DNA of 64,000 nucleotides from Hymenobacter psoromatis. Its GTDB lineage: Bacteria; Bacteroidota; Bacteroidia; Cytophagales; Hymenobacteraceae. The position numbers and the translations under genes were made by a program. The notes beneath the pieces are model-generated. The model saw only the letters and a program-made list of their open reading frames with translations, had not been told where the DNA came from and did not search any database. The stretch is taken from positions 3,720,001 through 3,784,000 of the forward strand of contig CP014771.1 in NCBI GenBank assembly GCA_001596155.1, written 5' to 3'. Shown here piece by piece: positions 18,319 to 26,635 of the stretch; the first letter of the stretch is position 1; each line of letters begins with the position of its first letter.

Positions 18319-20814
18319 CTAACTAAAGAGGCTTTTTATGCGCTTGCCAAGGGTTGGTTTTTGCTCGGTTTCATCATAGTAGCCCATGCCTTTAGTGCCG
18401 TAACCGTAGCCATACCCGTAGCCATACCCGTAGCCGTAGCCATAAGAGCCTTGTGCCTTCGCGTCATTAAGAATAGTTGTCATACGCGTAAACTGATTAT
18501 TGCGCATCAGCCGATTCATGTTTTTGAGGAAGGTTTTGCGCGAGTAGTTAGCCCGCACGATGTATATCGGCACATCAGCTTTACGCATAATCAGAATGCC
18601 ATCCGTTACCAAGCCTACCGGCGGTGTATCAATCAAGATAACATCATAAGTGCGATATAATTCCTGAATCATCAAGTCGAATCGTGGGTTTAGAATCAGC
18701 TCCGATGGATTAGGGGGGGTAGGGCCCGCCGATATGAAGTCCAACGACTCGATGCTGGTGTGCTGAATGCACTCAGCAACCGTGTGCCGGTCAATAAGAA
18801 TAGTACTTATGCCACGTACGTTTTCCGCATCAAAAGCCAGGTTTACTTTTGGCTTGCGCATATCCAAATCCAAAATGACTACTCGCTGACCAGATAAAGC
18901 GATAATGCCGCCAAGATTTACGGTAACAAATGTCTTGCCTTCGCCTGATATAGTGGAAGTCACCGAAATCAAGCGTTTTTTGTTGGATGGGCTAATAAAA
19001 TCTAAATTAGTCCGAATAGAGCGAATGGCCTCTGATACCGAAGACTTCGGATTTTTATCTACTATTAGACGTGATATGTTTAGCTGCTCTTTATCATACG
19101 TAGGAATCACACCTAGTACAGAAGCTTTAGTGTTGCGCTCCAGCTCATTGACACTGGTGATAGTGTTATGCATCAGATAACGCGTTCCAATCAAACCTAA
19201 TCCCAAAATCAGCCCACCTGCTAAGCCAATGGCATACACAAGTAGTTTTTTAGGTGATATAGGCTCTTCGGGAGCAAAGGCTGGCGAAAGTATCTGAAAA
19301 TCAGCAGTAGTGCCCGCATTTTTGATATTGTATTCTACCTTTTTCTCCAATAGCATCTGATAGCTATTGCCATAAAGACCCAGTGGACGTTTAAGTCGCT
19401 CCAACTCTGTTTCCTTACCCGGAATTAATTGTAGCTCATTGCTCAACTTGCCCTGTTGAGTGTCAAGTAGCGCGATTTGACCGCGCAACTGCTTTTGTGC
19501 TTGGACCAACTGATGTTGTAAAGTTGCCTGTGCGAATTTTAATTGTGCGAGAGGACCTTGCACCGCTTCCAGCCGGTCCTGGTAAGAGCGCCTGATGCGC
19601 CGCAGATTCTGCTGTAGCGCATTCAAATTATTCAACTGTTGCGATAATGCCGGGTCTTCAAGTAATGCCAGGCCTGGGATAGTCTGGTCAACCGTTACCT
19701 CGTCACTGGGAGTTAAACGCTCTGCGGCGGCGCGTTGACTTACATCAGCTAAAAGAGTGAGCTTTTGCTCTAGTTTGAATCTATCTTCCTCAATCTTCTC
19801 TAGTTTATTAGTTATAGTTCCAAGTTCGCCTTTGGCGTCGTATGTGCCATTTTGTTGCACGAAGATTTTTAAATTATCTTCAGCTTTAGCAAGATTCTGC
19901 CCATTCTCTTCTAGCTGCTTATCTAGATAAGCAAGAGAATTTTCAGTTGTTTCTTGCTTATAAGCAAGCTTGACATCCCGATACACTGTATCAAGTGCAT
20001 TAACAATTCGCTGCGCTTTAAATCGGTTATTATCCAGAAAAGAAATCTGGATGGTATTAGCAATTGGGTTTAATACTTCCGCTTTTAGATTATGGTCGAG
20101 ATAAGAATTAATAGTGTTGTCGTCTACAATCACAAAATGATAAATGGCATCAAGCTCTGCGGGAGATGACGCTGACAATAATCTTAAACTAATTCCTGGT
20201 AATTTGACTAATTGGCCAAATTCATAATTGCCGCCTAGTTTTGCGTTACCTACCGTTACGTTGAGTCGGTAATGTTTTGCGTCGATGTACTCAACGTCAA
20301 ATTTGTGGTTATAATAGGCAGGGTCGCTTATAACGTAGGTAACCCGATAGGGACAATTACCGAAGAGCTCGGTTTCCAGAACGGTTCCTTGCGTATAATA
20401 ATTTATATCTAATGGCACTGTTTGCTTGAGCCTTTTGTAAGTCAACCCCGACTTTATCAACTCTACTTCTCCAGCCAGCTGTGAAGCTTGGTTGTTCTCC
20501 GCGCCCCCCATAGCCATTCCTAACCCCAATGCACTCGCGTCGCTATGGTCATCTATTTTGAGAATAGACGTTGCTTCGTAAATGGGTTTAGTATACCGCA
20601 TATACAGCCAGGAGGAGGTAATGCCTAGCGTAAGGAGAAAAATAACCCACGGCAAGCTGCGACGGGCAACCAGCACTAAGGTGCTCAGGTCGAAGTTATC
20701 CCCATCTTCAGTATCTTCTTCGGCAAAACTGGCGCCCGTTGGTGGCGCGGCCTCGCCGCCAGTGCTAGCCCGCCGGATTAGCTCTTCCAGTTCCGCGTTT
20801 TCTGTAGATGCCAT
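18319..20814 (-). CDS. Wzc-like polysaccharide co-polymerase and tyrosine autokinase
   Basis: 831 aa. The N-terminus holds a Wzz domain between membrane helices at about 55-73 and 535-556, with long coiled-coil stretches between (about 270-500). The C-terminal cytoplasmic BY-kinase has Walker A GEGKT, Walker A' ILDLDMRKP and Walker B ILIDTPP. It controls chain length and opening of the capsule/EPS exporter and autophosphorylates its tyrosine tail. Here the tail is an unusual (Gly-Tyr)n run (about eight units, DNA 18,405-18,450) followed by YYDETEQ. The gene is AT-richer than its surroundings. It sits between wza-like and cpsB-like genes. Confidence 0.95.
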   Translation of the reverse strand: MASTENAELEELIRRASTGGEAAPPTGASFAEEDTEDGDNFDLSTLVLVARRSLPWVIFLLTLGITSSWLYMRYTKPIYEATSILKIDDHSDASALGLGMAMGGAENNQASQLAGEVELIKSGLTYKRLKQTVPLDINYYTQGTVLETELFGNCPYRVTYVISDPAYYNHKFDVEYIDAKHYRLNVTVGNAKLGGNYEFGQLVKLPGISLRLLSASSPAELDAIYHFVIVDDNTINSYLDHNLKAEVLNPIANTIQISFLDNNRFKAQRIVNALDTVYRDVKLAYKQETTENSLAYLDKQLEENGQNLAKAEDNLKIFVQQNGTYDAKGELGTITNKLEKIEEDRFKLEQKLTLLADVSQRAAAERLTPSDEVTVDQTIPGLALLEDPALSQQLNNLNALQQNLRRIRRSYQDRLEAVQGPLAQLKFAQATLQHQLVQAQKQLRGQIALLDTQQGKLSNELQLIPGKETELERLKRPLGLYGNSYQMLLEKKVEYNIKNAGTTADFQILSPAFAPEEPISPKKLLVYAIGLAGGLILGLGLIGTRYLMHNTITSVNELERNTKASVLGVIPTYDKEQLNISRLIVDKNPKSSVSEAIRSIRTNLDFISPSNKKRLISVTSTISGEGKTFVTVNLGGIIALSGQRVVILDLDMRKPKVNLAFDAENVRGISTILIDRHTVAECIQHTSIESLDFISAGPTPPNPSELILNPRFDLMIQELYRTYDVILIDTPPVGLVTDGILIMRKADVPIYIVRANYSRKTFLKNMNRLMRNNQFTRMTTILNDAKAQGSYGYGYGYGYGYGYGYGTKGMGYYDETEQKPTLGKRIKSLFS

Positions 20815-20862
20815 AGGTTAAATCGATAAAATGCAGGTAATTCCCGTCAAAATAAATTTATA

Positions 20863-21783
20863 TTACCTGGTTATGCTATAAATAAAACCCGAGGTAGTCA
20901 ATAGCAGCGTAAATACACTGAGCACCGGGGAAATGTCAGTGACTGCTTCAATTAATGGGCGCCTTACGGGCTGGATATAAATAATATCATTTGGCTCAAC
21001 CTGTAAATTACCTTTGCGCATTCCCTCCAGGGTACTGAGGTCAATGAACTGAACTTGTGGATTCTTTAAATCACCACGAATAATACGAATATTGTTAATA
21101 CGCCCGCCATAACGGGCTATACCACCACTACCCCCACTGCCGTCGGCACCCCCGGCTAATGCCAATACTTCCAGCAGGTTCATATTGTCATTATTAAGAA
21201 AGATGACCTGTCCCCCTGGTGCACCAAGTATAATGACGCGGTTATTCGTCACCGCTGTCTTGACGAAGGTTTCCTTATAGTAAATATTGTACTGAAGCTG
21301 TAAAACGCTGTCGGCCTGAATAAGGGTTAAGCCCTGAACCTTCACCCGGTCAACGAGGGGTAGGCGGGCAGTACCATCAGCCTGCACCACAAACTGCGTG
21401 CTGCTGCGGATAGCACCAGCCCCTTGTCCTACATTTCGCTGCCCCGTATTTACTGAACTAGGCGTGGCCGAGGTGCTGCCAACACTGGGCGTGCCGAACT
21501 GAAGCTCGCCGTTGGGGTCAATAAGCCGTTCGCCTTTGTTGGTGTAAACCTGAACATTTAAGACGTCATTGGGACGTATGCGGTAGTTGCGGTCCGTGCG
21601 GTTGACTGCCCGCCGCAGCTTGGCCGTGTCAATTACGCCATCAGCCCCCTTAGTGAGCTGAAACATAGTGCGTTGGCGATAATATTTGCTGGTAGCGCAC
21701 GACGAAAGCATGCAAAGTACTGGCACGACCAGGAGCAAAAACCGGCGTAGCGGCGGAGACGAAAGCCCAGTAAGAATAAACAA
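20863..21783 (-). CDS. Wza-type polysaccharide export lipoprotein
   Basis: 306 aa. The lipoprotein signal ends in MLSSC (Cys about 29). A polysaccharide-export domain follows (IRPNDVLNVQVYTN ... GTARLPLVDRVKVQGLTLIQAD), then one SLBB domain (VIILGAPGGQVIFLNNDNMNLLEVLALAGG), and a C-terminal hydrophobic helix (about 280-303) as in Bacteroidota Wza. It forms the outer-membrane channel partner of the Wzc-like protein encoded 48 nt downstream. No glycosyltransferase or polymerase genes lie beside this export set, so the polysaccharide is assembled by genes elsewhere. Confidence 0.93.
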   Translation of the reverse strand: MFILTGLSSPPLRRFLLLVVPVLCMLSSCATSKYYRQRTMFQLTKGADGVIDTAKLRRAVNRTDRNYRIRPNDVLNVQVYTNKGERLIDPNGELQFGTPSVGSTSATPSSVNTGQRNVGQGAGAIRSSTQFVVQADGTARLPLVDRVKVQGLTLIQADSVLQLQYNIYYKETFVKTAVTNNRVIILGAPGGQVIFLNNDNMNLLEVLALAGGADGSGGSGGIARYGGRINNIRIIRGDLKNPQVQFIDLSTLEGMRKGNLQVEPNDIIYIQPVRRPLIEAVTDISPVLSVFTLLLTTSGFIYSITR

Positions 21784-21942
21784 GAGAATGTTAATTCAGC
21801 AAAAGCGCGTTGGCCGGGAGGGAGCTAACGGACACCTTTGAAAGGTAAAAAATGTCTCAAAAGTAACCCATTTCTCTGCGGCTTTCAAAAATGAGCTGCC
21901 GCAATGCCAAGCCATTTATAACGGCGGCGGCTGATAAAGCCG

Positions 21943-21950
21943 TATTTTTG
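21943..21950 (+). promoter_or_regulatory. Possible -7 box of the acyl-CoA dehydrogenase promoter
   Basis: TATTTTTG followed by C fits TAnnTTTG, 74 nt before the ATG. There is no TTTG at the right distance upstream, only TTTA about 24 nt away, so this is a weak call. Confidence 0.35.
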
Positions 21951-22023
21951 CGGCGTGGCCAGCTCTTTGTGGTGACGCATTCCATTCTTCTTCTCTCCCT
22001 ACCCACCCCTTTTTAATTACTAT

Positions 22024-23172
22024 ATGGAAGCTACCGTAGCTACCGAAAACCAAGCCATGATTGCGCAGATGGTGCGCGATTTTGGGCTTCAGAACATCAA
22101 GCCGCAGATGATGCGCTGGGATGAAACCCAGGAATTTCCGCGCGACGTGTTTCGCCAGCTGGGCGAGCTTGGACTGATGGGCGTGCTTGTGCCTCAGCAG
22201 TATGGCGGCTCCGGCTTTGGCTACCAGGAGTACGTGACGGCTATCGTTGAGCTGTCCAAGATTGATGGCAGCATCGGGCTGAGCATGGCCGCGCACAACT
22301 CGCTCTGCACCGGTCACATTCTTCAGCATGCCTCAGAAGCGCAAAAACAGCAGTACCTGCCCCGCCTGGCCACGGGCGAGTGGCTGGGGGCCTGGGGCCT
22401 CACGGAGCCCAACACGGGTTCGGATGCCGGCAACATGCGCACGACCGCCGTGCTCGATGCCGATGGCGAGCACTATATCCTCAACGGAGCCAAAAATTTT
22501 ATTACCCACGGCAAGAGCGGGGAGGTGGCGGTAGTCATTGCCCGGACTGGCGAAGTGGGCGACTCGCACGGCATGACGGCCTTTATCGTGGAGCGCGGCA
22601 CGCCGGGCTTTGAGGGGGGTAGGAAAGAGGACAAGCTCGGAATGCGCGCCTCCGAAACGACGGAAATGATTTTTACCGACTGCCGGATACCTAAAGCCAA
22701 CGTTATCGGCAAGGTAGGCGACGGTTTCGTGCAGAGCCTGAAGGTGCTCGACGGTGGGCGCATCAGCATTGCGGCCCTGAGCCTGGGCATTGCCCAGGGA
22801 GCCTACGAAGCAGCGTTGCAGTACAGCAAGGAGCGGCAACAGTTCAACCAGCCCATCAGTAATTTCCAGGGCATCGCGTTCAAGCTGGCCGACATGGCAA
22901 CCGAGATTGAAGCCGCCAGCCTGCTCACCTACCGCGCCGCCGAGATGAAAGACCGGGGCCAGAACGTGAACCTGGAATCGGCGATGGCCAAGTTATATGC
23001 CTCCGAAGTGGCCGTGCGCACGGCTAATGAAGGCGTGCAGATTTTTGGGGGCTACGGCTATACCAAGGACTACCCCGCCGAAAAATACTACCGCGATGCC
23101 AAGCTTTGCACCATTGGCGAAGGCACCAGCGAGATTCAGAAACTGGTAATCGCGCGGGCGTTGTTAAAATAA
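22024..23172 (+). CDS. Acyl-CoA dehydrogenase
   Basis: 382 aa, normal length for short/medium-chain acyl-CoA dehydrogenases. It oxidises acyl-CoA to 2-enoyl-CoA with FAD and passes electrons to ETF. Visible are the FAD/substrate signature [12 protein letters not shown] (about 120-131), [10 protein letters not shown], the second family signature [21 protein letters not shown], and the catalytic Glu in GEGTSEIQ near the C-terminus. A GGGGGGTAGGA word is encoded in a surface loop as Gly-Gly-Arg (22,615). Chain-length preference cannot be read reliably. Confidence 0.95.
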   Translation: MEATVATENQAMIAQMVRDFGLQNIKPQMMRWDETQEFPRDVFRQLGELGLMGVLVPQQYGGSGFGYQEYVTAIVELSKIDGSIGLSMAAHNSLCTGHILQHASEAQKQQYLPRLATGEWLGAWGLTEPNTGSDAGNMRTTAVLDADGEHYILNGAKNFITHGKSGEVAVVIARTGEVGDSHGMTAFIVERGTPGFEGGRKEDKLGMRASETTEMIFTDCRIPKANVIGKVGDGFVQSLKVLDGGRISIAALSLGIAQGAYEAALQYSKERQQFNQPISNFQGIAFKLADMATEIEAASLLTYRAAEMKDRGQNVNLESAMAKLYASEVAVRTANEGVQIFGGYGYTKDYPAEKYYRDAKLCTIGEGTSEIQKLVIARALLK

Positions 23173-23183
23173 GTAAGGTTCTG

Positions 23184-23216
23184 CTTGACAATCTGTCAAG
23201 ACCCTGCGTATCTTTG
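23184..23216 (+). promoter_or_regulatory. rpsU promoter with an overlapping dyad
   Basis: CTTG at 23184-23187 and TATCTTTG at 23209-23216 are 21 nt apart, a good Bacteroidota promoter 40 nt before the rpsU ATG. The sequence CTTGACA-ATC-TGTCAAG (23184-23200) is a perfect 7-bp inverted repeat covering the upstream box, a possible operator. Confidence 0.65.
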
Positions 23217-23255
23217 CGGCCCGTTTGCCCTGAAAGAGACTCCTCACTCCCCGAT

Positions 23256-23453
23256 ATGATTATCGTTCAAATCAAAGACAACGAAACCGTTGACCGTGCG
23301 CTGAAGCGCTTCAAGAAGAAGTTCGAGCGCACTGGCGTATTGAAAGAATTGCGTCGCCGCACGTTCTTCCAAAAGCCGAGCATTACCAAGCGTAAGCTGA
23401 AGCAGAAGGCAGTTTACAAACTGGCTACCTACGGCCCAGAAAGCGAGGCATAA
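23256..23453 (+). CDS. rpsU: 30S ribosomal protein S21
   Basis: 65 aa starting at the ATG at 23256 (MIIVQIKDNETVDRALKRFK). A longer open frame begins inside the upstream gene but includes the promoter, so it is not used. S21 is a small basic protein near the 30S platform and the anti-Shine-Dalgarno helix. The RFKKKFERTGVLKELRRRTFFQKPS core is typical. It has its own promoter and terminator, so it can be regulated alone. Confidence 0.97.
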   Translation: MIIVQIKDNETVDRALKRFKKKFERTGVLKELRRRTFFQKPSITKRKLKQKAVYKLATYGPESEA

Positions 23454-23488
23454 GCCATCGGCTTATTGCTAAGGGCACAAAGTTCTTA

Positions 23489-23530
23489 AAAAGCCCGTCC
23501 GAATGCTGCATAGCATCTGGACGGGCTTTT
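23489..23530 (+). terminator. Terminator of rpsU
   Basis: AAAAGCCCGTCC pairs with GGACGGGCTTTT, with a further ATGCT/AGCAT helix in the apical part. It begins about 35 nt after the stop codon. Confidence 0.85.
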
Positions 23531-23615
23531 CGCGTTGGCTAAAGCTAGGTTAGAAAATAGTTTTTCGCTACTTTGCACTATACCCTACCCCCTCAACCAG
23601 CGGTAGCGTTGCCAC

Positions 23616-24500
23616 ATGGACGAATTCCTGGATTTTCTGCGCTACGAGAAGCGTTTTAGCCCCCACACTGTCACTTCATATCAGACAGATTTGACGCAGC
23701 TTGCTACGTACTTGCGGTCAGAGTACGAGTTGGCTGCGCCGGCGCAGGCCACGCATCCGCTCATCCGGGGGTGGGTAGTGAGCCTGATGAGCCAGGACCT
23801 GGACCCGCGCACGGTGAACCGCAAGGTGGCCTGCCTGCGCTCCTTCTACAAGTTTCTGCTGCGGACCCACCAGATTGAGGCCAACCCGATGCTGCGCATC
23901 AAGGCACCCAAGATGGCCAAAAAGCTGCCCGAATTCGTGCCCGAAGAGTCCTTGAACCGCATGTTGAATTCGTTTGAGTTCGAGGACAGCTTTACCGGAG
24001 CCCGCGACCAACTGGTGCTCGAAATGCTATATGGCACGGGCATCCGTCTTTCCGAGTTGCTGGGTATTACGGATAATGAGTTAGATATCAGCGCGCGCAC
24101 GGTGCGCGTGACGGGCAAGGGCAACAAGCAGCGCATCGTGCCGCTAAACCCTTCGCTGCTGCTGGTGCTGGAAAAATACCGGACTTGGCGCGCCGCGGAG
24201 TTTGGGCCAGCGGCCGCTAATAAGCCCTTCTTCCTAACTGATAAAGGCGAACCGCTCTACGAAAAGCTGGTGTATCGCACCGTGAAGAAATACCTGAGCC
24301 AGGTATCGACCTCTGCGGCGCACCAGCATCCGCACGCGCTGCGCCACGCGTTTGCTACCCACCTGCTGGGCAAGGGTGCCGACCTGAACGCCATCAAGGA
24401 ATTGCTGGGCCACGCCAGCCTGGCAGCCACGCAAGTGTACACGCACTTGTCCGTTGACCGCCTGAAATCCGTATTTGAACAAGCCCACCCTCGGGCCTGA
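23616..24500 (+). CDS. Xer-type tyrosine recombinase
   Basis: 294 aa with the usual XerC/XerD layout: an N-terminal SAM-like core-binding domain (residues 1-90) and a catalytic domain. Catalytic residues are visible: Arg in YGTGIRLSELLG, Lys in VTGKGNKQRIVPL, HALRH (His-x-x-Arg-His), His in LLGHASLAATQ, and the nucleophile Tyr in VYTHLS. In Bacteroidota the gene between rpsU and hpf is usually the chromosomal XerC/D, which resolves chromosome dimers at dif with FtsK. CCCTACCCCC occurs 30 nt before the ATG. Confidence 0.93.
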   Translation: MDEFLDFLRYEKRFSPHTVTSYQTDLTQLATYLRSEYELAAPAQATHPLIRGWVVSLMSQDLDPRTVNRKVACLRSFYKFLLRTHQIEANPMLRIKAPKMAKKLPEFVPEESLNRMLNSFEFEDSFTGARDQLVLEMLYGTGIRLSELLGITDNELDISARTVRVTGKGNKQRIVPLNPSLLLVLEKYRTWRAAEFGPAAANKPFFLTDKGEPLYEKLVYRTVKKYLSQVSTSAAHQHPHALRHAFATHLLGKGADLNAIKELLGHASLAATQVYTHLSVDRLKSVFEQAHPRA

Positions 24501-24644
24501 TTGTCTTGTGAGCTGCGGCTACCAGGTTTTTAGTTGGCGTTTAGGCTGTTGGGATAGTTCTTCCTTCAACAGGCTTGCGCTGGTTCAAAACGTAGGAAGC
24601 GTAGCTACCAGTTTTTACTTCCCACCACCATTCCCTTTTTGCCC

Positions 24645-24944
24645 ATGAAAGTGCAAATGCAGTCGGTCCATTTCGATGCCGACCAAACTCTACTCGATTT
24701 TATTCAGCAACGCCTCAACAAGTTGGAACATTTTTATGACCGCGTCACGGATGGCGAGGTCATCCTCCGCCTCAACAACAAGGACGGGGTAGCCAACAAA
24801 ACCGTTGAAATCAAGCTAATAGTACCCGGCAGCACCCTTTTCAGCCAGGAAGATGCTACTTCCTTCGAAGCCGCTACTGACGCTGCGGTAGAGGCTTTGA
24901 AGCGGCAGATTACCAAACATAAAGAGAAGGCACTGAGCCACTAG
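24645..24944 (+). CDS. hpf: Ribosome hibernation-promoting factor, short form
   Basis: 99 aa from the ATG at 24645; an in-frame TTG 6 nt earlier is less likely. The sequence (MKVQMQSVHFDADQTLLDFIQ, then KLEHFYDRVTDGEVILRLNN and SFEAATDAAVEALKRQI) is the HPF/YfiA fold. It binds the decoding site of idle 30S subunits and stabilises ribosomes in stationary phase. It is the third gene of rpsU - xer - hpf and converges with metK across the insertion sequence. Confidence 0.95.
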   Translation: MKVQMQSVHFDADQTLLDFIQQRLNKLEHFYDRVTDGEVILRLNNKDGVANKTVEIKLIVPGSTLFSQEDATSFEAATDAAVEALKRQITKHKEKALSH

Positions 24945-25007
24945 CCGCTGCGATAGCAGTAAAAAAGCCCTGGTCGCATCGCGCGGCCTTGTCCTTACCC
25001 AAAATTC

Positions 25008-25041
25008 AAAAAGCGCCGGCCGATAGGTCGGCGCTTTTTTT
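25008..25041 (-). terminator. Terminator at the transposase 3' end
   Basis: AAAAAGCGCCGGCC pairs with GGTCGGCGCTTTTT around a GATA loop (14 bp with one G-U). It follows the transposase stop and lies inside the left end of the IS. Confidence 0.7.
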
Positions 25042-25045
25042 GAGG

Positions 25046-26515
25046 TTAGTCGTCAAGTAGTTGGCTGGCCAGGTGGGCGGCCATGTTCACTCCTTCGACG
25101 AGTAGACGCAGGCTGCGGCGGCCGAGCCAGAGGGTTTGCCAGCCGGGTGGGCCGTCGCCTTTGCGGCCCAGGTGGCCGCCCAGTGCGGCCAGGGCCAGGA
25201 ATACAGCGCGCACGGTGTCCAGCGGGCGGCGGCTCTGGTGGCGCAGTACCCGTAATTCCCTGGTCGTCAGGCCAGCCACCTCGGCAGGGGCGTCCGGCTC
25301 CAGGCGGCTTTTTTCGCGCAAGTCCACCAGGGCCAGCGCCACTACGCTCAGCAGGGCCACGGCCGCGAAGAGCCGGGCGGCGGTTTGCAGCTGGAGCTTT
25401 TCGGCCCCGAGTCCTGTCTTTAAGGCCTTGTGGAAATCTTCTATCAGCCAGCGGCTCGTGTACTGGCGGGCGCAGGTCAGGGCCTGGGCGAAGTCGGTGA
25501 CAGGCTGGTCGCAAAGCCGCAGCCACTCCAGGCCGGGGGCCGCCTCAAGGGCCGTTTCTTCCCAGACCCGCACCAGGCTGGCGGGCACCGGCTCGCCCTT
25601 GCCCGTGGCCCCGCCCGGCCGCTGCGGGGCTCGTAAAGCTACTGCCGGACTGAAACTTACCTGCAAGACTAGCTCGCGCGCCGGCTGGCGGGGCCGCCCG
25701 CGCAGGGCCAGGGAAAAGGTGCCGACGCTGGGCTGGGCGCGGGCCAGCTCAAAGAGGCGGCCGGCGGGCGTTTTGGCCGGCCCCGCCACCAGGGCCCGGT
25801 CCTGGGCGGCCCGCACCACGAAGCCCAGCCCCTGGGTGTGGCACTGCTGCAAGTGCTCGTAAATGTCGGCCCCGCGGTCGGCCACTACTACCCAGCGCGT
25901 GCCGACCGGGGGACTCCCTACCGCCCGCAGACTCTGCGCCCACAGGGCCGACTCGCGGGGCCGGCCCTGGCGGGGGCGGGAACCGCCGTGGGGGGCCGCT
26001 TTCTCGGCTTCGGGCACGGGCTGGCGCACGTGAAACTGCTGGTCGAGTAGGCCCAGCAGCGGCAGGGCGGGCCGTTTGGCGGCCGGGTCGGGGTCGACGG
26101 CGGGCCAGGCGGCGGCCACTAGCGAGTGCAGCAGTACGCCCTGACTGCGGGCCTTGCCCGGCCCCACCGGCCCGAGGCCCGCCCGGCGCTCGGCGGCCTC
26201 GGGCCAGCTCAGCTCGGTCGTATCCTCGACCAGCAGGTACGTGCCGGGTACGTGCAATTGCTGACTAACCAGCTGCCGGTGTGGCGCTTGCAACGCATCA
26301 GGCGTGGTCTGCGAGTGGCTTAGCAACTGATAAGCGGCTTTGCTGGCGTAGGGCTGCCCCCGGCTCAACTGCGGAATGCTAGCCCCCGGCTGCCGCGCCC
26401 AACCGGCTGCCAGCGTACACACGCGCTGGCGGCGGCGCACATCACCCAGCCGTACCTCGCCAAAATGCGTCTGCGCCCACTGCTGTGGGTCGCCAAAATG
26501 CGTCGAAATAGACAT
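25046..26515 (-). CDS. IS4-family transposase
   Basis: 489 aa and intact. It opens like Tn5 transposase (WAQTHFGEVRLGDVRRRQR). The DDE residues can be placed: Asp in VEDTTEL, Asp in VVADRGADIYEH, and Glu in the signature YTSRWLIEDFHKALK, which fits the IS4 pattern Y-x2-R-x3-E-x6-K exactly. It cuts and pastes the element by a hairpin intermediate in the Tn5 group. No frameshift or internal stop is seen, so the element may still be active. Very GC-rich, which produces long spurious frames on the other strand. Confidence 0.95.
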   Translation of the reverse strand: MSISTHFGDPQQWAQTHFGEVRLGDVRRRQRVCTLAAGWARQPGASIPQLSRGQPYASKAAYQLLSHSQTTPDALQAPHRQLVSQQLHVPGTYLLVEDTTELSWPEAAERRAGLGPVGPGKARSQGVLLHSLVAAAWPAVDPDPAAKRPALPLLGLLDQQFHVRQPVPEAEKAAPHGGSRPRQGRPRESALWAQSLRAVGSPPVGTRWVVVADRGADIYEHLQQCHTQGLGFVVRAAQDRALVAGPAKTPAGRLFELARAQPSVGTFSLALRGRPRQPARELVLQVSFSPAVALRAPQRPGGATGKGEPVPASLVRVWEETALEAAPGLEWLRLCDQPVTDFAQALTCARQYTSRWLIEDFHKALKTGLGAEKLQLQTAARLFAAVALLSVVALALVDLREKSRLEPDAPAEVAGLTTRELRVLRHQSRRPLDTVRAVFLALAALGGHLGRKGDGPPGWQTLWLGRRSLRLLVEGVNMAAHLASQLLDD

Positions 26516-26635
26516 GCCCGCAAGCTACTGCCAGCCCACAAAAAAAGCGCCGACCACGAGGACAACGCTTTTCTGAGTTTTGGGTAAGGACAAGGCTGCG
26601 CGAGCGGCCGGGGCTTCTTTTGTGCTGTGAATAAA

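Larger units (their letters stand above)
24987..26595. mobile_element. IS4-family (IS50/Tn5-like) insertion sequence, about 1.6 kb
   Basis: The ends are inverted repeats starting CCTTGTCCTTACCCAAAA (24987 inward; complement ending at 26595), followed by a subterminal shared segment GGTCGGCGCTTTTTTT. One transposase gene fills the interior. The internal hairpin at 25008-25039 is a good terminator for it. No perfect 9-bp target duplication is visible at the edges; the flanks are inverted copies of each other instead. Confidence 0.88.
24961..26617. other. Bidirectional terminator split by the insertion sequence
   Basis: The sequences just outside the IS ends, 24961-24986 on the left and 26596-26617 on the right, are reverse complements except for three changes that all leave G-U pairs and one bulged A. 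Rejoined, they form a hairpin of about 20 bp with an A-tract on one side and a T-rich tract on the other, at the right place to terminate both hpf (plus) and metK (minus). The IS appears to have entered its apex. Confidence 0.55.

Noticed and set aside
25083..25862. 259-codon plus-strand frame inside the insertion sequence
   Set aside because: Antisense to the intact transposase; Arg/Pro/Ser-rich shadow translation.
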